Origin: Porites lobata
Lineage: Eukaryota; Cnidaria; Anthozoa; Scleractinia; Poritidae
Assembly: GCA_942486035.1 (NCBI GenBank)
Contig: CALNXK010000129.1
Span: 1,498,501-1,562,500, forward strand
Direction of reading: 5' to 3'
DNA: 64,000 nucleotides
The position numbers and the translations under genes are program-made. Below are positions 34,335 to 47,456 of the stretch, one piece after another. Positions within the stretch are counted from its first letter, which is position 1. Each line of letters starts with the position of its first letter. The notes under the pieces were generated by a model. That model worked only from the letters and a program-made list of their open reading frames with translations, was not told the DNA's origin and did not search any database.

Positions 34335-37300
34335 TTCCCGCGAATGCGCGGATAATTTCGAGTTCTTGTTGGAAGATCACTGGCGAAAGCTGTTTGTGCA
34401 GATATAAAATAATGCCTTGAACGCGTTAAGTCTTGTTTAGAGACAAATTTTTTCTCGTACACTCGGTGAACTTGCCTTCCTTGTTTAAACTCCTTTTACC
34501 ACTGATGCCGCCTTTGTCCCTGGTGTACTGTGCTCATCTCTGCAACAGAATTAAAGGATTATGATTATTATAGAAACTGTGATGCACTCATAATCTTGTG
34601 GCTCTTCTAAATTTAGCTATCTATTCAGATGAGCTAGACTTTCAGTATTGTTTGCTTACTGAAAAGGTCAGTTAAAAATAGATTTATACAGCTCCGCCTC
34701 TGAAAAATAAATTCTAAACTCTCGCGGCAATGTACTTGTAAACCACAACACCTCCTACAGGTTTAGATAAAGCAAGATTTCTACTCACTGATAAGGTGCT
34801 TGCCCAGTCAAAACTTTGAAGGTTTTTGTAGAAAAATAACGAAGTAAAAAGACTTAATTTATTCATTCATTTCACAATGTTATCAAGCCACGCTTGTTTC
34901 ATTATTTATTCCGCGAGAAAGAAGAATAATAAGGCGACACTTCTATTTTTAGCTGCAGCTAAATCCCTTAAACAAAAGAACGCTTTTCGTTACCTGGCGA
35001 CGCGGTATTAGCGAGTTTAGGAAGAAGTCCCTCACAACCTTCGCACTTTAAAATCGTGTTAAAAAAAGAAATTTTAACTCTTTCTGCCGCTCCGATATAC
35101 AAAATTATTTATAGTTCTTCAGAAATACAAAAAAAATGCTTGCGGTGAAACTTTCCTTTCATTTTCAGCGTGTGTCAATAAGAAAAACAATTAAAACACT
35201 AATGCTTTGACAAGTCAGCTGGCCGCGAGAGCTCATTCAGCTGCTCTCGCGTGTTCTTTACCAATATTTGAACTATTGGCAACTGATAATAATTCATACA
35301 TATTTTTTTGCTTTATTTTTTGTTTTTTGGGTTTTCTGTAACTTCTCATTATTTTTTTGCTTAACATCCGGGGACTTTCAATCATACACGCTTTTTGAAT
35401 AACGTTTGAACTACGTACTTTCATGGGGAAATTCATCATAAAAGCTCGTGTCAAGATGTTTTTAAGGTATGACAAGATGGAAGATCGGCGTTGAGGGAAA
35501 AATATTTATTTCCTTGTATAGAAAATTCGTTTATTGAGCTAACTTAAATATTTGCCTTCAAGTCTGGCGCAAAATATGCAACAAAAACTGTACTTTTTAA
35601 AATTTCACCAATTAGCGGAAAACCGCGTCGGCAAACAAAGAAAGTTGGTAGAAACAAGAGAATGAATTTCTTGCCGTTATGGACGTTAGATTTAAACCAC
35701 GATATGATAATTACAATCTTTCCGAAAGCTAAATGTCGGGAGAAATCTTTCAACCACATCTATTTCATAAAATGAAAACGATAACATGTGGATTATCTTA
35801 TGTTTGTTCATATCTTGCAGCTTCGATATTATAATTAAGCATCACAAGACTTAAACATGTGTCTGTCGAGTACGAATTGCTTCTATTACTGGACATTTTT
35901 TGGCAGCTATTAATAAAATATATAACAAGGTGCTCTCCGAGAAACCATTAAACGCCATATAAGGAAAGAGTTTTCACCATAACAACTTGGCCATAAATAT
36001 ATTTAATAAAATGAAGTAATTTTAAGGCGAAATACTGGCAAACGTGCCTCATATAAGGCCGGCTTTTTTTCATTCATTTATTTTCCGTCCTGTCTCTCAA
36101 ACTTACTGATTGTTACTTCCTCGTGTTCGGCATTTACGTGATTGTTGAGGGGTAATTTGTTGGAGCAAAACAACCGCTGTGCATTTCTGTTGGGTGTTGA
36201 CAGTAGGGACTCGCAAAATAACTAGCTGTTTCCGTTTGTCCCAGTAGCAGTCATTAGCAGGGAAATTCAAAAAGTGAATAAAATTCTCATGAACCATGTC
36301 GAATGTGCCTAAGCTAATCAGAAACATTAAAATGATGAAAATAAGATTAAAGAGAAAAGAATTATTTTCTTACTCCTGGATTTCCAGGGTTAGTGTATTT
36401 GATGCTGGGCCAGTACTACTAAATAACAGATACGATCGATATTTGGGTTTTATAACCGAACATGATTTACTGTTCTACTGCAAAATATCGGCTGTTTTGA
36501 TAACGTTCGATACTCCTCACGTGCGTAATGCATTGTCGAAAAAGTTTTGGTTTTGAACTGTTAGACGATATGAGAAGCTAAGAAAATTGGCGCCAGTTTC
36601 TCAGCCAATCAGTAGTTCATCCAAAATCCCGAGGGTAATCGCTGACTAACATGCAGGCTTTTCCCGCGCTCTAGTGTCAGCTTCAAGTATTTGCTTAAAG
36701 TCGTTCTGATTGGTTCATTTGTGGGAATTGTTCGTGTTAGCGTTGTGATTGGCCATTGGAGTGATAATTTTGGCTCCGGCTTGGATTGCGAGCCAACATA
36801 AATACGCCGGAAAACAGGCGTTTACCTACACAGTATATTGAGTATATATATATATATATATATCTATATATCTCTTTCTCAACCATTTAACTTTAATAAA
36901 TAGTAGTTTATTTATAAAACTTCCTTCAGTTAAGGTTTCAAATTCACCTCCTGATTTTGTGTTATCCGCCTTTCTTGGGTGCGGGGAAGAGCCGTCGAGC
37001 AAGCCCTGGCTTTTTTGGTTTCCGCTGGACGTCGAAAATAGGCACAAGAACAAGTGAGAGACTTGTATTTTTAACGCAATATACTGTCCCCTGAGCGAAC
37101 AGTATCGAGCAAGTCGCTGGCGCTTACTCCGGCGGCTAATTTTAGGTCAGCCTGCCAAATATAGCCCGCCTTTTAAGAATGGCGCTAAATGGAATGAAAA
37201 AGCGCTTACATTTTTCGTAACGTTCTTCACTATTACATAAAAAACGATGAGCCAGTATAGTAATACCAGATCATGAGAGATACCATCAATAGTTGAGTTT

Positions 37301-38165
37301 TGCCGGATCGAATTTAATAACATTCCTATATTAGTCCAGAATAAGTGTAAAAATTGGCACTTGATCTTGTCATCAGTGAGACAGAACAACTCTTTATACT
37401 TCCTCTGGATCGAAAATTTATGTGGCGTGGTTTAAGATGGTAAACAACAGGTGACAACAAGTCGCGTTTTCTGTCACGTGTTGTTAAGCCCAAACCTGCG
37501 ACACTCTCAGGATGTCCAAAATAACTAGCCAATCACATTAGTCTAACATGAAAAAGAAGAATTGCAGCAACTGAATATTGCAGAAGCTGAGAAGAACCAA
37601 TTATGTAAAGAGCCCATCAAAGGCTCCTGATTATGTACAAAACAACGGTGAAATTACCAAATGGTAGGCGGATAAATAATTATTAATTCATGCTTTTAAT
37701 AGCTATATAGTTCTAAATATTTCTTTCTGGCTAATCTTACCATTTGTAAACAATGTAGGCTTCTGCACTAGGAGTCTGAGGTTAAGTTGTAAAAGTCCGC
37801 ATGGGGTTTTTCACTTCAGTGACCCATCTTCCAACCCAAATAGCCATCTTATTTTTCAGCAATTTGTATTATAATTGCTTATGCCATAAATAATTAATCA
37901 ATCTATCAATCAATCAATCAAGTTTTCATTGTGCCTAACGCTTCGCGCGCTAGCTCTTCGTCAGAAGTCAGAATCCCAAACTCTTCTAGTTCTTCGGCTT
38001 AATAAATGCTCTTCTATGGATTAATTCACTCTGGCGAACGGTCAGAAGGCTAGCGTGCGCGCGTCCGCTTCTTCCCTACAGTGGCCATATCAACGAAATC
38101 TTTGCACTGATCGAAAAGAAGTCAAAAGGCACGCCTGCTTATCTGGTCGCCGTCTGAGAGTTTTA
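34335..38165. other. Intergenic stretch with microsatellites
   Basis: No supported gene. Holds a (TA)n tract at 36,840-36,871, an (AATC)n tract at about 37,898-37,921, and a repeat-like segment at 36,580-36,790 with ccaatcag and gattggcc motifs typical of repeats in this window. Confidence 0.4.
36840..36871. repeat. (TA)n microsatellite
   Basis: About ten perfect TA units followed by interrupted tatctatata. Confidence 0.9.
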
Positions 38166-38563
38166 GCCTGGTTTTCATTAGTCTGCTACACAGCCGTTTT
38201 TAGTGTCGTCACGCAACGCTCCTCCCCACAAATCTGGAGAATCGGGAGCGTTTCTATTTTCCCGACGCGTCCCAGATTTCTGCGATGGTCGGCGATCATT
38301 CCCGACAAATGAAAGCTCAAATTTGTATCGTCGGGGACGTGGGCGATGGATTTCGCTCATTACCAATCCCCCAAATTGCTGGGCTCCAGTCCCCACATCA
38401 CGCATGTTTCATTCTTCAATTTTTGGCGCACTTTCATTTCCAGCCAAATTCATCGGGGAGAATCAGAGAGAGAATTGTGGCGATTATCCGACATATCTGG
38501 GACGGTCGGCAAAAAGTGAAAGCCCCGATCGTCTGGGATTTTCCCGACATATGAAAACCAGGC
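38166..38563. mobile_element. MITE with gcctggttttcat ends
   Basis: gcctggttttcat at the left is the exact inverse of atgaaaaccaggc at 38,551-38,563. Inside, cccgac/gtcggg words recur on both strands. Right next to the left end lies a half copy (38,178-38,219) of the foldback at 26,750-26,848. The terminal ctggttttca is shared with the 27,887 family, so they are probably related. Confidence 0.75.
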
Positions 38564-41314
38564 TTTTAAAAGCACCTTGCCGCACCTGTTTTGTTTATCA
38601 ACCGAACCCGAAACAACTTATCCCAAGTAAAGCAAGGCAACTAAAGTGATATTATTTTTTGGCCGCCTTCGTTGTCACTGTTGTGTTTTGGGCCCAGCTC
38701 CTCGAAAATTAGGCTTTCTGTAAGTCCGTTTTGGTTGGTTTATAGGTCAGGAGGGACTTCTAGCGACCATTACAGCTCAAAAAAAAATTCGGCTTGCGGG
38801 CAGGGTACTTAAGCCTAAACCAAGTTTTAAGCAATTACTGTCTTGCTTTACCTTAGCCTTTCTTCCGAGGCCCAGTTACAAGGAACTAGTAGTAAATGAA
38901 TTTTAAGTGTGCTATTTTTGCGGGTAAATGAATTTGGGTTAAAAAAAAATTTAGACCGCAAAACAGGTTGCGTGTGTGTGTGTGTTATTTTTTCACGTTA
39001 AAGAATACGCGTGCAGTCAAACGAAAGATTTACGGGTGTGGTAAATCGACTTTTTTGCAGTCTAATTACAAAGGCGGAATAGCGCTTGTTGGCCTTTCAG
39101 AAACCACGCCCTGAACTTTTGGTTACGACATTGTTGGTGCGACTGGACTCAACTGTTCCAAAAGGAGCTTAGCGCAATTCGAAGTTTATTCAGTACCAGG
39201 AGTGCCACAGCAAAGTTTGACGTTAAACCTGGATTAGATAGTACCGGGACGTAAAAAACTCAGCCTTGATTGGCAGGAGGAATGAACAATCTAGCCTGCG
39301 TAGCTGGTTGGCGGGAGTGAATGGAAGGGGTGGGTGGGGAGGACCGAGAGGGAAGGCCAAAATATGACGAAAGTCGGTCTCTCTACGAAATGCATATTTG
39401 AGCTATCTAGAGATTTTTCTCCATATCTCGCCACAAACTTTTCCAGTTTAATTAGCATTATCTAAATTTGCATTTATTACAGTATTTGCTAAGATTCTAC
39501 CGTTAAAAACAGCAACGCTCTTTTGTTGTTACATGTTACTGTGTCTGGTTTCTTACGCAGCCGTCAACAAACAGAAGATTGAGTATTATAATCTTTTCAC
39601 GCCAGTGAAAAATACTTAGATGATTTAAAAGTTGACCGGTTATTTCGCCAACGCCTTGTTTCGCCATCGTCCCTTTCGCAAACAGCTTAAGTCGTTTCCC
39701 TTACGAAACAAAACGAGCGCTACACATGTATATACCTCGCTCTTTCCGCTATAATTCGTAAAAGTCTAATACATAGTGTACAACTCGTTGTTTTAGCCAA
39801 TGATTAGGTTAATGAAGTTGGGGGACTGACCTAGCACTTTTGCGAAACGACTTAATACGTTAGCGAACAGAACGTTGGCGAAACGAGTTGTAGGCAAAAC
39901 AACCGTAAATCATGTTCAGTGGATGGCAACAGAATCTGACAACTTATAAACGGGGTGTGGCCTTAATACTCAAATGTAATTTTATTTCTTATTTTGGCTT
40001 TTACACCACCAGTGGTTAATTTCTTTCCATTACGATATAAGGATAGTTTAAAATTGTTTTAAAACTAACAAGTTAATTTATAAAGCACGTTTCAGATCTA
40101 AGGTCTCTTGGGACCAATACGAGATGAAAAATAAAAGGATCACGAAAAGAAACAAAGAAATCTTAGCAACCTATCCTGACACTTTCAAAACGGCAATGCT
40201 ATTAGTATAAACTTTTTTCACGGTAAATTCTTTTTACAACTTAACATGTAACATTTTGGCCGAGTAACGGCTTACGATAACCCCAATTACGATCTTCTTG
40301 TTATTTTCTTGTATAGACTCGTTCTTTCATTCTGTTTCGACGTTTTAGCAGACATCCGCAATCGTCGCTTTTAATTTAGAGTGTTTTCTCTGTCACACTT
40401 CGATTTGCCATCTGTCGAGGTTTTGACAGAGGAACCATTTTCTTGAGGATATTATGCCAGTCATGAAGGGAAAACTGTAGAATTCTTTCGACACCCTCTA
40501 TTGAGGTGGCATCAGAGTACTACAGTGTTTCGGTAGCCATAGTATTCGTAGTATCTGTAATGCATCCAACAGAAGAACAATATTAACAAATCAGGATATT
40601 TTCTAGGACTCTTGAAACAAAAAAGCAAGGTAATGACGAATGTAGCATGTTATCCTGGAAATTCAGAACTGTGCACAACCTGAACGTGCTTTAGTACTTT
40701 GGGCCCCTGAGTAAGTTTGCCGTCGCCGTGTAGAGCATGTGATGAATCTACCATCGTTTAGCTACGGGGCTTTATACTATTAAAAAGCACTCCCATAAAT
40801 TTCTGATAGGTGTGTGTGTGCTGCCCAGGGTCTTAAACTCCGAACCTATTTAACTAAAGTTGAAACAAACAAAAATTGGCACCCTAAGTAAGGCTCAAAA
40901 CCGAACACGACTTCCTGTTCGAGGGAAAAAACAAAAGAAAAGAATTTAACAGCTACACAAACCTTTATTAAATCGCTTTCACCATTCTAACAGATGAATT
41001 GTTTCTTATGTAGCTGCACAAATACACACTTGTATTTTAGCTGATACAGTTTGAGTACCCTATCAAACGATCACACTGGGAAGACAATGCCAAAATGGGA
41101 AAAATGATACCCTTTTAAGGATCGAGATCCTCAAAAGCTATACCCTATAGGGCAGCATATACGTATCTAGTCCATATATCAGAGTTTCCCCCCTGGAATG
41201 ACAGTCATTCCAGTATCATGTTAATAGCCCCTTATAAAGAGTCAGAGAAGGCAGAGATCAACTCTAGGCATCCTTTTTAGGGAGGTACATGGTCATGTCT
41301 AAGAGGTGTTACTT
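38564..41314. other. Intergenic stretch
   Basis: No supported exons. Apart from the MITE at 39,634-39,907 there is a short (GT)n at about 38,971-38,984 and a G-rich repeat-like segment at 39,293-39,350. A TTTATT near 40,974 would serve as a poly(A) signal for the minus-strand CCDC181-like gene, giving it a 3' UTR of about 0.55 kb. Confidence 0.35.
39634..39907. mobile_element. ~270-bp MITE with tttcgccaacg ends
   Basis: The left end (accggttatttcgccaacgc, then ttaagtcgtttc) is an imperfect inverse of the right end (gaaacgacttaa, then acgttggcgaaacgag and ggcaaaacaaccgt). Words with cgaaac and gtttcg recur throughout. Confidence 0.7.
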
Positions 41315-41483
41315 TAGCCTGCGTGACAGGCGCAAAATGGGGAGGGGGAGGGGGAGGGGGAGGGAGAAAGGGAAAAAGGGAAGGGTCCCCTCTCCCTCTT
41401 CCAAATCCCCCTCCCCTCTTTCCCTTCCTCCCTATCCCCTACCCCCTACCCCCTACTCCTTTCGACGCCTGCTACGCAGGCTA
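41315..41483. repeat. Foldback repeat with purine/pyrimidine mirror arms
   Basis: The ends tagcctgcgtgacaggcg and cgcctgctacgcaggcta are inverted copies. Between them a G-rich purine run (repeated ggggga) is followed by a C-rich pyrimidine run, so the whole segment can fold on itself. The G-runs also fit a G-quadruplex pattern. It lies just downstream of the CCDC181-like stop codon, probably within the 3' UTR. Confidence 0.75.
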
Positions 41484-41530
41484 TGTTACTTAGGAGAATC
41501 AGTTCTAAACAATTAATCAAAGTTTCATAT

Positions 41531-44500
41531 TCACCTGTTCTTATGTGAGTTGAGTGGAAGCGGCTCTTTTCTCTTCAGTTTTGGTTGTTTCTTTTTCTTC
41601 TTTGCTGCATTTTTAGCTGCTTCTTCTTGTTTCTTTTTTCTTAGCCACCTGTTACCATTAATCACACATTAGAATAAACTATAATCACACACATAACTAA
41701 GGCCAAGTTCAAACGTTGAATTTCACATATGCCAAATTTAACTCAAGAATTACATTGTAACTGCAAGTGGGAAGTGACGTCTGAATCACTTAAATTTGAC
41801 CTTTTCAAATTAAATATGACTTTGCCAAACCTGAAACTGAAACAGTAGAAGATCTGTCATAGTCTCGACATTTGATTCAGACATCGCATTTCACATTATG
41901 TCGAATGTAATACAGTAATTATAGAATTAAGAAACTACTATCCATACTGGATAACAAGTTGTTTTAGAGATGAGGAATATTTACAACTTGAAATGATGTT
42001 AAACTCGGCATCATTATATTCCATGTTTAAATTATTAAATCAACTGCCGTATTTACATGTCTAATTATTTCAGTCAACTAAAATAGGAGTTAAATTTGGC
42101 ACATGTGAAATTCGATGTTTGAACCAGGCCTTAAGATAAAAATCTCACAAAACTGTATACATACACATGGCTCTATAATGGGCTAGAACAAGCTAACAAA
42201 GATGGATATTACAAAAAATTAGTAATTATTTGGATGGGACCAGAAACTCATAAGGGGTTGATTCAACCCCTTATGAGTTTCTGATGGGACAGAAAAGGCA
42301 ATAATTTTGGGGAAAGAAAAAATTATGTAAATCTTTGTCTATAATAGAAGTGCAAATTTGCTGCGTTAGATATTTTACAAATGAAAAGGTCTCCACTCAA
42401 ATAATCAATCCACCAATGACATTTCCAGTCTTCATAGCCGATAACATCACAGGTTGACTGACAGACTTCCAGTAACAGACATAACATCAATTGACCAATC
42501 AGGTCAATCACCAAACTTTGTTGCTCGCTTGATCACTGCACGACCTCATGCGATATTGAAGCTTGCTTCACTCACTTTTACGAACTTCTGAGAGGTCAAC
42601 TTGTAGCAAGACTAGACTGAGGACAGAGGATTGAAAATTTGGACTATTAAGAAAACCTGTTTAAGGCTTGTGTCATGAGGGTGAGACTGGAACCTGTATG
42701 AGTACTCGTGAGTCTGATGTGCTGACCACTTGGCTTGTCTGCCCCCAAGTCTTAACAATAATGCTCTGTTCCAAGATTCAACCCCTCACTTTTGCACAAT
42801 TACCCTTTAGACCAAAAAGGAACTCAAATACCTACTAAAGAAGCATTTTGGTTAACACAAAATGGAAATGAACTCTGCTAACAACTGATTACTGGTAACC
42901 TCTCCAAATGCTTAACAGACCATCTCTCAGGTGGATCTCTTTGAGATACTTTGAAAGACCCATTTTAATACCTTATAGTGAATAGCAGTTTTCCCCCTCT
43001 CCTTACCAGCATTTAGAAGTACCTAGTATAGCTCATGCATGAAAAGGGTACATAAGTTGTGCTCCTTTCAGCAGCATCCCCGTAAAGTCCATCATACAGA
43101 GTATCCACCCCAGGATTTGAATATTTACAAGTTAGGAGTAGATTAAGAAAAGTTAGGGGAGTAGGTTTCCATGGTTACCTTCTAAAAGCTTCATCGCAAA
43201 GTTGCCGATCTCGAATTGCATACTGGGCTGCTTCATCAGCTCTTCTCCTCCCTTCCACTTCTTGTAAAGCTTTGTCTTGTTTTCTTTTCATTTCTAGCCA
43301 TTCAGTGTATGCAGTATTTGCCTCTTTAAGTCTTTCTACTTTCTTCTGTTTTTCTATACTTGGATCTGGCTGGTTTAACCTGGCCTGATGTGCTGCTTCT
43401 ACTTTAGCATACAACCATGCCTGTAAAAAGAGGCAAGATTCAGTACTATACACTAGGATGCAAAGAAAGTCAGTTTTACAGCTTGCTCAAAGGTACATGT
43501 AGCGTGCACATACATCAGCCGTTTCTCCTCGCTGCTAGGGACATTACGCAGGAAAGATGCCTGTCTCAGCAACAGAAATTCCATGCTGATGACATAAATT
43601 AATGTTTACATATTAAACAGCTGGTCACGGAGTTCAAATGTTACTTTGTTCACTTTTATGTTTCTCCTGGTCGATTATGGTTAAGTTTTTCATCCTTCTG
43701 GAAGCAAGCTCCAGCAAAACTCGAATACTTCTAAAGAAGAATAAAATTCTACTAACATTGACTTTTTTTGGACATTCATCGAATTTACATTTCAGTTTTG
43801 TGGCCTTTTGTCTTTTGACTGTCATTCACAAGCAATAGTTGAAAAAAGTCAGTTCAACTACTACATCAACTAATCAGAGCTCCTGACCAGATTCTGGACA
43901 GATTTTACGTCAAGAGTATGGAATTTCTGTTGCTGAAGCACAGATGTCTTTCTCGCAAAATGTCTCTTGCGGCAAGGAGAGATGGCAGTATTTGCAGGAT
44001 AGCCTCTAATTCTAGTGAAGTGTTATCTATATAGCCAGCATTTACTAGCCCAAAGTCATTTTAACTAGCCAAAAAAAATTTTATGAAATTAATTGATTAC
44101 AGTTTTTCTGTTATTTGAACTCCCCCTGAAAACATCACTTGCCTGTTAGGCAGAACAGAATTCACATGCCTGCAAACAAAATCCACCAAGCCTGGGCTAT
44201 CGGACATGACCTTTGCACACTGTTGTACCAGGATGTAAAGGGTTCTTATAAATCAGTACTTTGCTCAGCTCATAAATAGCATTGGCTACAGTATCAGTGC
44301 TTCCTTAACTTTTAAATATATTGAAGGGAACTGCATGACAATCTATATATTTTGTTTTAAGCATTTTCTGCTGGGTACCACCACATGACCTCCCCTGGAT
44401 GACATTTTAATTTGGAGTAACTTGAGAATACCTAACCACCTAGGCACTTTAAACCATGCTCCATGGTCGTGTAGTGGGCTTTGGTTTAATTTTAAACAAG

Positions 44501-47456
44501 TGTTGAAATCACCTGCTACCAAGGTCTGCAGTTCCAAAGTAGTTGACTGTGAATTCAGACAAGTGGTGATTTCAATTAATCCCGAGGTTGTTAGTGAGTT
44601 TACACAACCACAGGACAGCAGGAAGAAGAGGATGGCAAAACACTTGTGCATGACAAGAGTAACTTTTATTGTGTGTTACATTCTCCCTTCTTTTACAAAA
44701 AGATCTGTTTAAAGGGAAGTGAAAGTTTGGCAAAAAGTTGTTTCACATATAATAATATTGTCACGTTTGTCACACAAGGTTTGCCGTCTTCTCTCCTCTC
44801 CATTCCTCTTGCATACAGGGGCGGATCTAGGGGGAGGGCGCAGGGGGTGTGCACCCCCCTGTTGAGATGACCTGCGGTTTTCTAATACAACTGGTATTCT
44901 CCTAAAAAAAAATGTGGTTTATTGGTGTTGAAGTAGAGCAAGAGACGAGTGCACCCCCTCCTAAAAAAAAAATCCTGGATCCGCCTCTGGCATAAGGTCA
45001 CTATTGACTGTGAACTTACACAAATGTTGAAACAAACTTCTATTGCAGAATGCCTTCCTGAAGTCTATGAATACAAGCAGTTAAATGGGCTGTCACACCG
45101 CAGTTTGCAGTCCCAAAGTCACCAACTAATAAGTTTAGCAGAATGGCTGCCCCTTTTAAACTGGCTTAGTTGGCAGGGATTTGTGGATTAAAGAATGAGG
45201 TCATTATATATTACATGTATATCATGCTTGTTTCGCTTCACTGGAGTGCAGACCATGGTACTGTGGTAGCAGAACTGATCTAGTGTTCCTGACTGCAGAC
45301 TGCGGTAGCAGGGGATGTTGGGGAAAATTTCGGTGGCCAGGTACAGTCAACCCACGCCTAGCGGACACCTCGCTATTATGGAGTCCAACATCACTAATAC
45401 AGACAGCTCCTGAATTGCTGGCGAAAATTACAGATATTTGACTGGAACAAACTCCCGCTATTACGGAATCTCGCTATTGCGGACTTACAGACACCTCTCT
45501 CGGTCCCGACAGCACTATTTTATTGTTCTAACTCTCATTATAACGGACATCAATCAGCATCTTTTGACATTTAGGCAGAATTATCTCAAATTATAATTTA
45601 CTTCTTCCTCTTTTTCTCTTTGTCTCTGCCACTTTGGTTGAAAAGTGAACATATTTCTGATTCCAGTTTAACATGATCTTTCTAAGAAACTACCGTGCTT
45701 ACTTGCAAAAAACTGTCAAGATGTACATAATGTACATAAATTGGATTTCTAGTACCGTACTTTATGGTTTTTATGTTACTTCAAATTTTTCAGTGACTGT
45801 TGTGGTGAACAAAAGGGAGCTGCAACTTCTTTTCTGTTACGATTTGTTTCGTTTGCAAAAAAAGTTCTGATGCTCTTTAAATGTGAAAACTTCACTGCAA
45901 TTGGTTCTAGAGACAATGTACAATATCCTCTAATATCAAGGAATTTTTTCTCACACCCTGTTATTACGGACTCTCGTTACATATGGACACTAAACTGCGG
46001 TATCAAGGGTGTCCCCAATAAATGGGAGTTGACTGTATTGTTAAGTTTAGCCAATCATTTTGAACTAAATTTTGGTGAAAAATATATGCATTTCTATTCT
46101 TGCTTTAACTTTTCAAAATAGTGGGCACTCAGTCAAAGGAAAATGAAGCGTTTCAACCTAAAACGTCATTAAAAAATAGCACGACCTGAGGACCTCATAT
46201 GGTTAATGATCTTGATGCATATTTGATTATTCAACATAAACGTAAGGTTTTTGTCAACAAAATAAGTGTTCAACACTTACAATTCAACGAACAATGTACT
46301 CTTGACACATCAGGTGTTAATAGATTTTTATACTTCAACTATAAAGCGTTCACCCAAAATTGCGAGACTAATCATGCCAGGGACGTCATAAAAAAGCCAA
46401 TATTCCTTGTCGTGTTAACAGTAGTCACGAATGTTCGATTCAAGAAGATCTGATCAGCATGCACCCACAGCTTCTACTTAGGTTTACTTATAAATTAATA
46501 CGTTACTGAACACACACCTGGAATGCTCTATCTGCATCTTCTCTCCTTCTTTGCTGTTCTTCTCTTTCTCTTTCCTCTTCTTCTTTCTCTCTTCTTCGTT
46601 TCGCTTCCATGCATTTTCTTCTAATTTCGAGTTGTTGCTCAGTCATTGCGTATGGAGATTTAATATGAGAATATTCGTCGTTTTTTTGTCGAACAGCCTT
46701 CGCGCTCTGACTGCGAGTTCTTTCAGAACTTCGAGTAGTTCTTTTCTTTTCATTTCGTCGATGAAGTTCGTCCACTGATGTTGTTTTTGGTCTCGCTCTC
46801 GGTACAGATTTTTCTTCTACCATGTCCTTTGAAATATTTTCCGTTGCGTCGCTCGCGGTTCCTTCGCTCTCGGTTTTTTCGGCCTCCTTACTATTTGCTG
46901 TGTCAGTTGATATCCCTAACATGTCATAGTACTCGGCTTTGATTTCACTCACATCGACCAGTTCGAATTTACCGTCACGTTCTATAAGAACACGGTCTCC
47001 AATCATTTCCATAGCTGGACTTTTCGCGGGTGATTCCTGAGAGTCTTCCATGTTTCGACTTTCCGGTGATTCACTCGATTCGCCTTGGGTTGCACGCCTT
47101 TCACTTGCTGAGGAAGATTCACCATCTTCACTCAACGTCACGCCATTTTCGAACGCTTTTCTGACTTCGTCTTCTTCAGACGTCCTTGAGTTTTTGACGT
47201 AGGAAGAACCGCCATATTGTCCATCTGATCCTCCTACTCCGTTTTGTAACTGTTCATTTTCGTTGTTGTCATCTTCCTGCATCATTTTCTCCATTTCTTT
47301 CTCGTCAATACTACTGTCTGAATCTGATCGCGTTCGAGTGAAATCTGGGTCGCTGGGTTCACCTTCTTCTTCCGAAAATGATGCCCGTGTTATTGAAATC
47401 CGAACATTGCTAGGATTACGTGGATTAGCGTCGACTTCGTCCACATCATTCTCCAT
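41531..47456 (-). CDS. CCDC181: CCDC181-like coiled-coil, microtubule-associated ciliary protein
   Basis: Three exons on the minus strand: 46518-47456, 43179-43420 and 41531-41648, with GT/AG borders and phases 0 and 2, give 432 residues. The N-terminal 260 residues are acidic and disordered. PKTTSVDELHRRN (223-235) and SPYAMTEQQLEIRRK (267-281) match landmarks of CCDC181, followed by a charged coiled coil. The C-terminal part has three W boxes, AFQAWL (311-316), AYTEWL (350-355) and AFRRWL (391-396), as in the vertebrate protein, and a Lys-rich end. In mammals CCDC181 binds microtubules and localises to cilia and sperm flagella. At the TGA end the bases cag|gtgaat also make a possible donor, so one more exon cannot be excluded. 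The assignment rests on remembered family features, not a search. Confidence 0.8.
42241..42283. mobile_element. 43-bp perfect foldback with 7-bp flanking direct repeats
   Basis: Arms cagaaactcataaggggttg and caaccccttatgagtttctg are perfect 20-bp inverses with a 3-bp loop (att). The hairpin is flanked on both sides by atgggac (42,234-42,240 and 42,284-42,290). The CAG...CTG ends and target duplication are those of a DNA transposon reduced to its termini. It lies in an intron of the CCDC181-like gene. Confidence 0.85.
44816..44989. mobile_element. ~175-bp MITE (caggggcggatc family)
   Basis: The left end caggggcggatctagggg and right end tcctggatccgcctctg are imperfect inverses. gcata flanks both sides (44,811-44,815 and 44,990-44,994), a likely target duplication of at least 5 bp. 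hAT-like by its CAG ends. Intronic in the CCDC181-like gene. Confidence 0.75.
45344..46035. mobile_element. ~690-bp pogo/Tigger-like MITE
   Basis: The left end cagtcaacccacgcctagcg followed by gacacc is an imperfect inverse of gggtgtccccaataaatggg then agttgactg at the right. Both ends abut TA. The interior carries many words such as attacgga, attgcgga and ataacgga on both strands, the pattern seen in pogo-type elements. No transposase frame. Intronic in the CCDC181-like gene. Confidence 0.8.

Noticed and set aside
38203..38649. 148-codon frame on the plus strand
   Set aside because: It runs through a MITE with inverted gcctggttttcat ends and overlaps other frames of similar length; composition is not protein-like.
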